Positions 23,701 to 35,723 of a stretch of 64,000 bases of DNA are shown piece by piece. The stretch covers positions 348,537 through 412,536 of the forward strand of contig KN834757.1 of assembly GCA_000827265.1 (NCBI GenBank). Reading direction: 5' to 3'. The translations under genes and the position numbers were made by a program. The DNA comes from Collybiopsis luxurians FD-317 M1. Lineage: Eukaryota; Basidiomycota; Agaricomycetes; Agaricales; Omphalotaceae. A model generated the notes under the pieces. The model searched no databases. It was given only the letters and a program-made list of their open reading frames with translations, and had not been told where the DNA came from. Each line of letters begins with the position of its first letter. Positions within the stretch are counted from its first letter, which is position 1.

Positions 23701-24396
23701 ACAATCAATGTCTCGTTCGAAGCTGCCGGTCGCAGCTTCCCCTGGAGTAAATCCGAAGTCAGAGCAATCTCTGGAAGTGTTGTCGGTGGCGTTGTGTTCG
23801 TCCTTCTTACTATCGGAATCTTTCTCTACCGACGCCGCCAAGTTAGCGGGAGAGATGTAAGGAACCACAACAACAAAAAAGCTTTGGGAGGCCTCTTTAT
23901 CAGGCTGTTCAGGACCACGAAGGGGAGAAAATGGCCCAACATCGAGCCATTCACTCATAGTGGAACAGAATCTCATCAATCACCATGTGTTCATACCACT
24001 TCTACCCCCCGTGCGCAAATTCGTCTTCTTCCGCCCAGAAAGGTCGCTAGAGTCCAGCCCCAGCCTGCGCCCCCCGGACAAGTGGATCTTCTTTCCCGCA
24101 AGAAAGTCACTAGAGCCCGGCCTTTAGGCCATGGTACAAGCTCTGCGTCTCGTATACCAACGACCTGCCTTCTTCCTCCAGTACTCATGTTGAATAATAA
24201 CATCGACTCAAACGGCACTACCGCCAACAATCAACCAGGTCTGGAGAGCTCTGCGACAGTCGCAGGCCGTTTGGAAGTTAGTTTGTCGAATGCTGGGGCC
24301 AATTTGAGAGGAGATATGGTGAACCCGAGGAGGACAATGGAGAACATTGGGATACTAGTCCAGAGTGAGACTCTGCCAGAGTATCAAATTGAGTGA
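20761..24396 (+). CDS. GtaA-type glutaminase with membrane anchor, right copy (one in-frame UGA)
   Basis: GtaA-family enzymes (DUF4964/DUF5127/DUF4965/DUF1793 proteins) are secreted fungal glutaminases that release ammonia from glutamine. The signal peptide is MFRLLCVLLALRFAPLGLS. Then come PPAIPLAVRSPYLQAYL, WPTFWTTDH and LGWVGLLRVNGTLYS. A chain of exons with GT-AG borders runs through VTYQTGQNTIVRSAFLNN, RWPVFAFSYDLG, NPVETLYAAFPAILYINASW, ADGLSNVNMTNLAIKGI, AKSHWTLFTAGTV and AQGAMYALLALE. The family domain is followed by a helix (ISGSVVGGVVFVLLTIGIFL), then YRRR and a basic, proline-rich tail of about 185 aa. That makes it a type I membrane protein, which is unusual for GtaA. The only break I see is TGA at 21042-21044, where the left copy has TGG. 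It is followed by CTA G, the known readthrough context. It may be a fresh pseudogene or may be translated by readthrough. The stop is at 24394-24396. Confidence 0.8.
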
Positions 24397-25293
24397 GGAT
24401 GATTAAGAAGAATGGAACATTAACTTAACTGGCCGTTTAGTGTTTCATGAAGAATAGACTAGTGAATAGAATGTGGTGGCTTCTCTATAACTGAAATTTC
24501 CCTTTGCAACTTGCACGCACTGGCAGGTCTTATAAAATCGAGATTGAAGGGAACGTCTTTTTGAGGAAAACTCTAGCTCACTGTACAAGTACAACGTAGT
24601 AAATCAATCGGAGAACGAGTGCCTAGCGCCTGGGCGTAAGAGTCTTCTTGACAAGAATTTCTGCTGAAGGAGCTATTGCACTGATCTTCGAACCCCTATT
24701 CTTTACAGATGAAAATCTCTTCCTGAACATTATTGGGATTAAAGTCATTAGATTTTGCACCTAAGGAAGTTCCTGATACAGATATCACAGTACATCTCGT
24801 ATTAATCTTAGCGGGACAGCAAGTATAAATTCCAGCTGCACAGGTCTACGAGCCTATCGACATGACTGTGAAAGATTGCTTGAATCATCTATGGCGGGTC
24901 CTTTGCAGAGACGACTCGGAAAAATGGCCCACACATGCAACTGAATGATCCAAAGCCGAATGATACTCAGATAGTTGAGATGTATCGTGGAATACAGGCC
25001 AACTGGAGTTGTCGAGGTCATCAGCAGAAAGAGGCAGGCTTCAAATTCGATGATTCGACTGAACAGGATCCGGCCGATTCTCAAGACAGCTCGTTTGCCT
25101 GATTTCAAGATATTAGATAAGGAAGGGCCAGAAACCAATCATCAGCTCGTTCTACTTGTTCCTCTGACTGAGATCTGTGGCTTGAGCTACATGAACGTCG
25201 AGAAGTAGATCAAGTACTAAGCGCCCAAAAGAGGTGATGCTGCCGAAATACGAGACTGCGAAAGCCAAAAATACTATCCTTCATGTAACTCTA
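24397..25293. other. Intergenic, no gene seen
   Basis: It follows the glutaminase stop and precedes the tRNA. Open frames on both strands are short and unrecognised. The first part presumably includes the 3' UTR of the glutaminase gene. Confidence 0.4.
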
Positions 25294-25386
25294 TGATTCG
25301 ACCCAGGCTCGAACTGGGGACCTTCTGTGCATGCAAATGGCTTTACCATGTTAGACAGATGCGATAACCAACTACGCCATCGAACC
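25294..25386 (-). tRNA. tRNA-Val (anticodon AAC) with intron
   Basis: Minus-strand cloverleaf: acceptor GGTTCGA pairs with TCGAATC, with discriminator A. The D-arm is GGCGTAGTTGGTTATCGC. The anticodon stem TCTGT pairs with ACAGA around loop CTAACAC. The T-arm is CCCCAGTTCGAGCCTGGG. Between A37 and C38 lies a 19-nt intron (tggtaaagccatttgcatg), in the canonical position for nuclear tRNA introns. All stems pair (one G-U in the acceptor), so the gene looks functional. 3' CCA is not encoded, as expected in eukaryotes. Confidence 0.92.
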
Positions 25387-25712
25387 ATATTTCATAGTCT
25401 TTCTGGTATCATTGCAGAAGCCAAATGTAAAACTAAACCAAGGCTACACACTATTCCAGTATACTGAAAACAAAAAAATCCATCCTCGCCCAGTCATGTA
25501 GCATTGTACGAATCAATGTAAACAAGTTACACACATAGACTATATCATGTAGAACAAAAGAAAAACCTGAAAATTATAAGCAATAAAAAAACAAAAGCAA
25601 GGAGCGACGAAAAACAGAGCCTTTGTAGGTACGTACGTATGTACTCGTATAGTCATCCAACAAGGTATCGCATACAACTCCCCCTCCCCTCTCCCCGCCG
25701 CCCGTAAAACAC

Positions 25713-28700
25713 TCAAACATCAAACACCACATCCACCGGTCTAAACGCCGTATTCCCAGGCCAAACCCTCACAGGAACCTCACACTCCACCGTCTCAAGC
25801 TTAACCGACCGCCACCTCGCCTCTCTCCCCCCACCAAAATTCACTCCAACCCCAACACCCCCGGCACGATTAGGCTTGATCCCATCGTACATGGTCGATT
25901 TTGATTTCGCGCGAGGGAACGGATAGTCGTCTCTTGTCCGAGTTCGACCGTCATCCATATCGCCGTCGTCTTCATCTTCCTCATCATCACCGGGGTACTC
26001 ATCCCCGTCATGATACCGATTCCCTCCCTCCTCCTCCCCTGTACCGAGCAACGAAGCGGCGAGATACGACGTCCACGACCGGACCACCCCCTGCTGCTGC
26101 TGTTGCACTCTCGGCACCTGCGAAGGAGACAACGGGGAGGATGCAGAGGAGGGAACAACCGGCTTCTCGCAAGGCGCCGCATCCGCCGGTGCCCTCCACG
26201 CAGATCCCCACTCTCCCCTCGCCCCATCCCTCACCAAACTCTTAAACCTCACACCCTCAGTCCCACTATCCGAACTCTCCTTCGCAACAGCAACGAGAAG
26301 GCACAAGCGGACCTTCCACTCCAATCCTCCTTCAAATCTAGTTGGCTTGGGTTGGGTACTTCCGAGAAGATGTTCGGTGTCATCTCCGACTTTGATTTGA
26401 AACGCGGGACTAGCGTCGGAAGGTATGTCGAGGGCGAACGTCGTTCGGAGGGTGGAGAGAACAAAGCTCGAGTGATGCTCGACGTGAACGCGTTTGAGTT
26501 GGCGCACAGCAGAGGGTGTGTTGGGAGTGGTGGATATGGGGTATGGAAGCGATTCGTGAGTTTCGAGATGAGCCGATAGCTACAAAAGAAAGAAAATCAA
26601 GTATTAGAATAGTGTTCAGCAAATAACCAGCAAAATTTCATAGTCACCTGAACAACTCTTGCCCTCCCAATCCTCTCGTTCAACTCAACTACACCATGTA
26701 TAGTCTCACCGAGACGGAAAGCAGACTTGATAAAAGTCAACACAGCTACCTTGACTCCGTCCTTGTTGACATCGTATGAGACTAAGCACCCATTCCTCAG
26801 CATCCTGAACCAAGAAAGAGGGAGAAAGTAAACCAACCTTTCTTCGGATTTCTCGTCAAAATCTCCACCGCCTCACCGCACCCACCCACAGGCATAGGCT
26901 CATCACTCTCCTCCCTCTGTCTCAGTCTCGCTATCCGCTCCTTCTCCTTGAACGCAAGCTCAGCCGCAGAAGTAGCAGTAGGAGCGCGAGTACGCGAGTG
27001 CGTTGCGTGCCCCATATGCATCGGAACAGCATTCCCATTCCCATTTCCATGTCCATGCCCATTAACCTTCCTACCTTCCTCGGCACCTTCTCCAGAACCC
27101 GCCCCTCCTCCACCCGAAGACGAAGCATCCTCCTCCAAAAGCGGCGACAACCCATGCTTGGGCTGTATCCCAGCCCCACGTCCATCGCTCGTCAAAGAAG
27201 AAGAAGCAGAAATCGACGGAGAAGGAGAAATCACAGAACCCTCCGAAGAAATCGATTCCGCTTCCACCTCCACCGCTTCGCATTCCAAAATCGTTTTCGA
27301 ATTCGACCTCAACGCCACTTCGGTCGCAGTCTTCTTGTCAGGCAGCTCAAACTCGGACAACTCCGCCACAAGTCGCTTCGCATACTCCTTCAACTCGGTA
27401 AGCGATCCTGAACCAGAGGTAGGGGTGGAAGATTCAGCAGATAGGGAAGAGGACGAATCTACCAAAGATTACTCATTCAGATGTTCAGTAATTCAAAGAT
27501 ATTAATTGGAACGTACCAGAAACAGTTATCAACACACCCTGCTTTGCCTTCGAATCCTTCTCCACCGAACCCCGCGTAATTTCAACAACTTTACCAGCAT
27601 ACGGATCATCCTTCTCCGCGGCACCTTTCAAAGAGGGCATCCTGCCTCCACGCCGATGACCCAAAACAGCCGTCGACCGGCGTTTAGTGACTGGCCACAG
27701 GAGATCGTAGGGTGTCGGAGATCGGCCAACTAAACACCAAAAACAATGAGTTCCAACATCCAAAATAGAAAGTAGGAAACAAAAAAAATTCAAACAGAAA
27801 CAAAAACATACCAACAACATTCGTATACATCCTAATAGGCACCTTCATCACCTTACTCATACTGCCTCCAGGCCCTCCACCACCGCCCTTACCCGGTACC
27901 GAAAAATGATTCCCACTCCCCGAACGACATATCCCCACAACCAGCTCATACGCAAACCGAAACGTCCGTCCGCGGAAAGTAGGTGGAAGGTTGGATGGTA
28001 GAAGGATAGAATACTCATCTGTGTAAATCATCAGTTTCACTGCACTTGAACGAAGGGGAAGAGAATCAACGCACAACTCCGACTTTCCCCAGGCTCCAAC
28101 GATACATCAACAGCCAACATCGCCGACTGCGCCTCAAACGTCGGAAGCGGAAGCTCGGGATCAACTTCCTCCGTCGACAAACTGCCCAGTCCGGCCAATC
28201 CCAACGGCCGCCCCAACCCAAGTCCTAACTTTGATCCCGAACTATACCCAGGAGCCGGGGATGAAGGAAACGAGCCAAAGGAAGAAGGCTCGAGACCCGC
28301 CGTTGCCGGTACGGAGTGATTATTGAGTGACGGAGAGGACGTCGAACTCGGCCAGCCAGAGGTGGGAACTAGTCCAGCAGAAGCCGCACGATTTCGTGTT
28401 GGCCGATGAGGTTGTTGTGAGTACGAGCCAGTACCACCTGCCCCAGGAGTCACAACGTCCGGTGCACTGATGCTCGCAGCTAAATTATTCGGATGAGTGA
28501 CAGGCGCCGATACCGGCCCAGATCCCCCAAAACCAAAAGGAGACCCGAATATCGATAACAAACCCGAGGAGAACGACGACGACCTGCTGTGAGGTCGTCT
28601 GACAGAAGGTGAATTGGGCGTATCCGTCGACCCCGAATTGATCGTCTGTAGGGTCGATTTCGAACTAAGAGGACCGTATGCCGAAACAGGGCCAGCACTT

Positions 28701-30324
28701 AACGATCCCCACGACCCTGAACCTATTCCACCACCGAGACTCGCAGCTCCGCTGGTACTGGGAGTCCTGCTGTGCGTTCTGGATGTAATATCCATGCTTC
28801 CTCCACCTACCGCCGTTGCACTTCCCTTGATCAATGCATGTCGCAACGCTGCCAGCGTTTGCACTTTCTGAGCCTCAATTTGAGCTGCAGAAAGCGGTAA
28901 CGCCGCCTGCGCTAAGTGTGGTGCAGAAGGGGACGAAGGATACGGTAACGAGGGTGATTGAGAAGGAGCACGGGGAGACGTTAAGGATTTAGCCGAGGAG
29001 GATGAAGAAACATTGTTGGATGGCAGCGGAGTGAGAGTGACCGTTCCTTTTAATTGAGCATAGGAGTACAGAATGAGCTCGGCGTTGCTCTTGTTGAGAT
29101 CAAGAAACATCCGCGTATTCGGTCTCCCGAGACCGATATTTGGAGGGCGGTTGATCTGGCGAGAGGAGGTTGGTTTGGAAGATGGGGGTTGCGGAGATTG
29201 CTTATTCGACGAAGATGGAGGCGGCAGGGGCTGTCTGGTTGTCGAAGCCGGAGGTGAGGGAGCTTCAACGTTTATCGAAGGAGAAGATAATGCCGGACCT
29301 AGTGCGGAGGCGGAGGCTGGGACAGAGGACGCGAGGTACGGGTAGGCGGGTACAGTAGGCGAAACTTCAGCTATTGGGTCTAGCGCAAGGGAAAATGATG
29401 ATGAGGATGCGGATGGTGTAGCAGGCCCTGAAACAGGAGAAGCAACGGAAGGCAAAGTATTAGCTGTGCTAATGGTACTAGTAGCACTCGTCGGGGAGAT
29501 TGGGGACGTCACAAGCTCGTTCCCGTTAACGAAGGGAGGAGTAGAGGGATACGGGAAGGTACTTCCATCCATCACAGACTGTTTCCTCGCATGAGGATGT
29601 TTTGAGGGTAGCGGAAGTGTCTCTGAGCGAGCTAAAGGTGAAGAAACTCTGGGCGAAGTCGGAGCTGCGGAGTTAAATCAGCTCATTGAGCTCAAAGGAA
29701 AAAAGTAGAAAAACACGCACGCAGATACGAATCAGCAGTAAACGATCTTTGAGTATACGAAGCTGATTTCACAATTTTACCATCTTCACCTTCGAAGCCC
29801 CCTTCCTCCGCACCAATCGTCAACGACAGCGACTTTGTCAACATCTTCTTCCTCCTTTGCTCAACCAAATCCGGCACCGAAGTCGTCGAGCCAATTTTCT
29901 TCCCTACCAACCCCCTCCTTCGCATCGGCGTCCCATCCGATGCCAGACCCAACGAAACCGGTACATTTGCCGAAGGAGAGCCAGGCCGAGAATCAACAGC
30001 TGCCGTCGTCGGTGTTCTGGGCCTATACAGACCAGCGGGGGACGTCGGAGGCTTCGCAATAGGCGCAGAGCTAACCGAATGCGAGGCACGTTTATGCGTC
30101 TTGCTCGCCGAACGGGAGGGTACGAGTTTCGAAGAGGAAGGTACTTCCGCTAACGTTGCTCCTTCACTAGGCGACCGAATACGAGTATTGGTAAAAGTAA
30201 TAGTGACGGACAAAGTTTCGCCTGCAAAATACGCCGACTGAGACGGCGTCACTACCACTCGGATGGGGGAGTCTGGGTCTCCAGCTACATCGCTGGATAA
30301 TGGCGAATCTGCGGTACTGGCCAT
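25713..30324 (-). CDS. RGP1: Rgp1 homologue, subunit of the Ric1-Rgp1 exchange factor for Ypt6/Rab6
   Basis: With Ric1, Rgp1 activates the Golgi GTPase Ypt6 for endosome-to-Golgi retrieval. The N-terminus (exon 1, 30324-29721) has the arrestin-like strand IRVVVTPSQSAYFAGETLSV. Exon 2 (29664-28075) is a long Ser/Pro/Thr/Gly-rich, probably disordered region with RPPNIGLGRPNTRMF and LAVDVSLEPGESRS. Exon 3 (28018-27812) has the core PSNLPPTFRGRTFRFAYELV. Later exons carry KVPIRMYTNVV, SPTPYDLLWPV and SYDVNKDGVKVAVL, then FRLGETIHGVVELNE. The last exon (from about 26580) has LSAHLETHESLP and ends VWPGNTAFRPVDVVFDV, a typical Rgp1 terminus. I estimate about 1,300-1,400 aa, about twice yeast Rgp1; the extra length is low-complexity inserts, including a Gln run, an acidic run (DDEEDEDDGD) and Gly/His-rich stretches. 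The start is the first in-frame ATG before the conserved strand. No breaks were seen. Confidence 0.88.
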
Positions 30325-31229
30325 GAACGCGGATCGAGCCGAACAGACTGACGTGGCGAATTGTGAATTGCAAGGTTCCGACCAACCCTCCGGTTAAGCC
30401 TAGTCCCAAATTTTGCTTGAGAGTGAGCCTATGTATAATATGCCTTTTGTACCCCCAGCAATCCGTGAAGAAACCGGGATTCCCGAAGTTTTAAAATACC
30501 GGTATGCGATTTATGATGAGCTTGAGAAAAGCTTTGGTAAAGCCGGTTCTTCGGTACAGATTCAAGGAAATTCCTTCCAGTTCAACTTGTTCGCGATCTG
30601 TGAATTCCAAGCGTGACGACCGAGGGCAAACCTTGTAAGGCACAATGGTGAGGGTACATTTGAATGAAAATGGGAAATGATGACACGGTATACTGATCAC
30701 GCTCACGTGTCTGTCGGTCCCCGCCTCAAACTCCTTCCAGTCCCGATGTCGGATTCAGGTCGACAGACTGCAGGGTAAGCCTAACAATGTTGCCAGCTCG
30801 TAAATAGTAGTACTCAGGTACAATGCGTCCAATTACTTGTCAACACCCCCACTCAAATCTCCCCAAACCCAAGGGTCAAATATGATGATATTGTACACAT
30901 GAAATTACGTCCAAAACCCACACAAAAAACAAGCTACATAATTTACATTTTAAAGATTCGTAGGTAAATTAGACTGTTATACACATCATTCGAGAGCTAT
31001 AGCTATATAGCAAGCAGAGCAAGTGAGCAAGTGAGCAAGTTGCGATCATAAATGGTCATCCGAGTGAGCATCCAAAGAAATGCAAAGCATATATGACAAG
31101 GCGAGCATCCCAGAACGAACAGATTTTAAGGAGATAAGCATATAAAGGAGAGATTGGATAGATGTTATCCATTTGGCCTAACAAGAATCAAACACGTCAG
31201 TCAGCCCAACATCGATCCAACCTCAAAAC
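30325..31229. other. Intergenic, no supported gene
   Basis: Promoter side of RGP1 and 3' side of the OPT gene. A 67-aa open frame at 30413-30616 on the plus strand has no recognisable domain and was not called. Direct repeats of agcaagtgagc occur near 31015-31040. Confidence 0.4.
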
Positions 31230-34200
31230 TCACCCAGCTAAAGGCTGAGCCACTTTAGCAGTACCTGCAGAGTTTATGGGCAGATTCAGTACAGGTATCC
31301 CTTGCCAGTCGGCTGTGCGTGAAAATACTGTGTTGCCCCACCACGACAGTATCGTGCTCTGTCCAATCTAAGATACATTGTTCAGCTAAAATCGACCATT
31401 GTTACCGATTAAAAAAAAAGACAACTCACCGTTCCATCTCTAGGATATTGTAACCTAAAAACCAAACACCAGGTCAGTCGGAACATCCTTGCCGGGTATC
31501 AAAACAACACACGTACGTGAAATAGATAATAACTACAGACATTGCCAGCCCAGAGTCCAGCGCAGCCGATAACACATCTGCGGTTAGGAAAGTATTAGAT
31601 CCAGCGACACTCCGATATCTCTGAACAAAGCAACTCACAATTATATTTCGTCCACCAAGAAAAATGTCGTCTTCTTATTAAATATTGAAAGATAAACCCC
31701 ACGATCCTGGCAGAACCAAGTTTAACCTAACCATTCATCAACAAACACATCGGTTTCACTCACGCTGATGGAACGTAGTTAATTCCCGTCGCAGGAGGCA
31801 GCATCTGTGTTCCGTTGAAGATAACCGGACTGTAACAAGCACAATCAACATCAGTTCAAAAGATCGTCAAAGGCCCGACCACACTAACAAACTACGAACA
31901 CCGATACGTCAGATATCAACCCAAAAACAAAACTACTCATGAAAGACTCACTTGACATATTTGAAGAACGAATTCGGATATCTCTTGTCCAGGATCCACG
32001 AAACGACAGGAGCGAGGGCACCGATGAGGAAAAAGTACAGTAGGGCTATGTGAACACATTTTCAGTATCGAATAAACTTTGAGCTCAGATACTCCGGACG
32101 CACGACTAAGAAAAAAAAAGTCATCAACAAATGCCCGGCGAGGCGTAAAAACACACGCTACTCACTAGTACATATGGCCCTTGGAGAACATCCGATCCGG
32201 CCCAATAACGCCTGCGAGGGAAAACCACATCCTCAGATGAATGGAATCACCCCAAGGAGAAAAAATTACTAACCCCACTAATAGCTATTTAGTAAATTCA
32301 TCGCGGCGAAGAAACTGAACCACTCACGATAACACTAGCAACACCAAACACTTCCGTACTCTGACAAGTAAACCTATCCGATTGATTCGATTGGCAGATA
32401 TTCCTTTCCACACCGAGTCGAGTCAGACGCCCAGTCCAACACCAACAGAGTACTTCACAGATACTCACGGAACATGTTCAAACAACCACGTCTGCACTCC
32501 AAGCTGTGCCGTCGCCGCAAGCGCTCCACTTATGACCTGAGCAAAAAACATGGGCCGCGGAGGAATCTTCATGTAATGCGCCAGCTTCAGATCCGAGGTG
32601 AAGATTAATGCCTGTGACATCGTCTGCAATTCCGGCGGACATTGTCAGTACATTCTGAAACATGCAAAGGACAAGATGTCGGTACCCACATTGTATCCTA
32701 ACGTCTTGAATATCATCAACGCGATTGGCCTGCCTGGAACGGCATATCTGTCAGGCGTAGAGAGTTAACACCCAGCACACCTCCAAGGAGTAAACGAGGA
32801 ACATACCCAATGACAAGCTCCGCAATGACACTTGAATCCAAAGTCAGCGAGTTAACACAAAGACTGACAGATACTCAAAACATACTTGAGCGCAACTTGC
32901 TGGTTTGTGATAGCTTGGATCATTCCAACGGGGATAACATACGTAAACGCTGCGCAAAATGGGTTCAAATACATTCCAACGAAAGCAATGATCGACGCTT
33001 ACCTATCATCAGCGCAAGCACAAATGCCCAAACAGGCATTTGACTACCAGAAATGTATTAGCGTTATAAATTCCAAAACAAGAACCAACCTTCACTCACG
33101 TCGGCCATAGCTCTATGCTCAAAACACCTAGCATGAATGAGACCACAAATACAACCAGATACCACCACTCGGGCACTGAATGGGGCATCTGTAAGAATAG
33201 TTCTCGCATTCCGAGAAGGAAAAGCATCGCACCTTGGGCGTACTGCGCCATAAGTCTCGAATGAATATCCTGTTGCTCGTTAATCGACCGCCGAGCATGT
33301 AGCCAAATCTGTTTACGAAAATACAACAACGAATGGGAGATCGTGGCTTGAAAGCGTCCAATATTTCCCCGGTCAGATTGTCCATTCATACAGCGTTGAG
33401 AAGAGCCTACATGAGACAGCTGCGAAGGAGAGTCCATACGCAAATACAAATCCCGTCCTGTAGCAAACAGAATAGAATGACACAGTTCAGATTTACTGCC
33501 CGCTTAACCAAAAAGTGTAACTCACGAGAGATACATAGGACTGTACTCCTCATATTTCGTCGCATTAAATGTAGCATCGGGGTTCAAGATTCTTGTAACG
33601 TTATATCTGTTCATCTGGTTGTCGTATGCCTGGCGCGATAGAACCCTTTACGACGAAATCACGTATCAGAGGGGAGCATGAAGGAAAAGCCAAAGCACTC
33701 ACGGCATGTGTAAACCATACCACACATTCTTGAACTATAGACCGCATTCACGAACATGCTATCCAATGTACCAAAGAACGACGTACATGTAAGATAGGAA
33801 CAATGAGCCCTAAATTTAGGTGAGGGACGGCAAGAAATAATTAAAGCACATCACGTACATATAAAGACGAAGAACCCCGAGATCACATTGGCCTGGGCCC
33901 ACCTGGCGAAAATAAATGACTTGAGAATCACATGCGCATCAAAAACCAATTGAATGACACACCATGGCGTTGCAAGGGGAGAACCGAGAAACCTGTACTT
34001 TGTGCTCAATCTGACGAGTAACGAGAAAGTCGCAGTGAAACACGAACGCAATCTGCGACCAGTCGAAAGTCAGCACGGAGAATCCCTGCAGAAGGATCAT
34101 AGTCAGCATTGAAATAAAAAGAGGCTGGTTAGACTCGCTCACAAGCCCATTCTCATATCCGAAAAGTTGGGCTACAGCTACAAGACGATGTCAAACTCCT

Positions 34201-35723
34201 GAACCAACCCACGCAAAGGATTCAGCAACATACTGGGGCTGTCTGGCCAAATCCAAGTAACCCATGAGAACCAGGACAAGGCTTGGACTATATTGGGCAG
34301 TTGTCAGTGTATAGAATCAAACTGTAATGACAGGAGCATCCTACACAGATATCCGGGGAAAAAATCTGAGGAAAGGGGGTTTGAGATGCCCGATGACAGT
34401 TCTACTTATAGCGAGACTCACACCAGATGAAGGAGGCCGTGAATGCATACCAGAAATATCTCTCCCTACTCAAACCTCCGCTCTTGCCTATCCCAGCGTA
34501 GCGCTCCGAGTGTAGCGTCTGTAAAGGAGATGGCTATGAAGATATCGCCGGACATTTATGGGGAAAATGAACATACGTTAAACAGTGCACACGTTACTAG
34601 GTTGGTAGGCCAAATCATAGACGCAGGTTCTACGAGAATATGCCGTGAAATGCCCCCAATGGAGAAGCCTATAAGCTGTGTCGATATCGTCAAGAACCAT
34701 TGGTCTACAAAAAAAGGATTAAGGAGATATCTAGATGGAGATGGAAACGGCGTACATGCAAAGCTGTACTTTTGATTATAAAAAACCCGTTGTACGGCTA
34801 TGATATCTGTCCCGTACGCCGACGCTTGACCCACAGTAGCCTGACAATCGGATACACGGAACGGAGGTTGGTAGAACGTTCATTTTCAGAAAGCCGAATA
34901 GAAGAGCACAAACCATAATCTGTCGATTCGCACCGACATTCATTTTTTAGTTCATGTAACCTACACTTGATACGCCACTCACTGTTATCATAACATGTTC
35001 CTTTATCGTAAAGGGGCCAGCTGTGAGATAAAATGAATACAGTGAGCATAAGGACGGCTCCAAGTTTGACGCACGATTCAGTGACAATCCAAAAACAGTC
35101 CATCGTGGAACGTAGGCAGCCGCTAAACGACCCAAGGGATATGTTATAAGAATGGTCACCATCCCAGTAACATCAACACTTGGAAAGCGAAAGAAGAAGA
35201 ACTGATTTATGCCCGGTACAACCATTGCACATATCAATCCGAGAGTCCAGGCGCGAATAGTTGAGGTTGGCATAGAAGGATCATCCACATTACTGACCGC
35301 GCTACGAACCTGAATTTCCGATGAACACTGGGCAATTACTGGGAACGAAAACTCTGCTTGCCTCGGGATAAGGGCTTTCATCCTCCAAAACAAAATTGCT
35401 GTCAATATCGAGGTCAAGATTTGGATCAAAGTAGTAATTGCTCTCCCGCTATAGTATCTGGTCCTGAGATAAAGATGCACTGTAGTCCTGAAGGCTGACG
35501 TACATCGATTTGGCTTTCAGCTGGACCTCGGTCAATCACTTGCGGACGGAAAAGAGGTTAAGAACTCACTTTGAACCGAGGCAGCCTCAGATTTTGCTTC
35601 TGCACCATTCTGCTTTGACGGAGATCTCTCTAAATCATCCATTTCCATTGAAGTTTGTTCACTTTCTGGTAAAGGCAGCATTCTGAGCGCGTAGAGCTGC
35701 GAAAGAGCAGCGGTGGCGCTCAT
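31230..35723 (-). CDS. OPT-family oligopeptide transporter
   Basis: Proton-coupled uptake of small peptides (OPT superfamily; related to S. pombe Isp4 and yeast Opt1) across the plasma membrane. The start MSATAALSQLYALRML has an acidic/Ser-rich cytosolic N-terminus. Then come the family motifs: VRSAVSNVDDPSMPTSTIRAW, NQFFFFRFPSVDVT, TYPLGRLAAAYVP, GPFTIKEHVMIT, GQASAYGTDIIAVQRVFYNQ, STQLIGFSIGGISR, FTFDWSQIA-like, PLATPWWAQANVI, DIHSRLMAQY with VPEWWYL, LKLAHYMKIPPRPMFFAQV (the KIPPR motif), ATAQLGVQTWLFEHVP, NSFFKYVKSPVIFNGT and the terminal LSWWGNTVFSRTADW. The stop is at 31230-31232, after KVAQPLAG. The coding sequence is split into many exons (likely more than 15) with short GT-AG introns, so exact borders were not all fixed. 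Some joins were assumed from the family. No inactivating change was seen in the motifs read. Confidence 0.88.

Noticed and set aside
26010..27505. Plus-strand frames opposite RGP1 (up to 189 aa)
   Set aside because: Antisense shadows of Ser/Pro-rich RGP1 exons.
30413..30616. 67-aa plus-strand frame between RGP1 and OPT
   Set aside because: Looks somewhat protein-like but no family, start context or extension could be supported.
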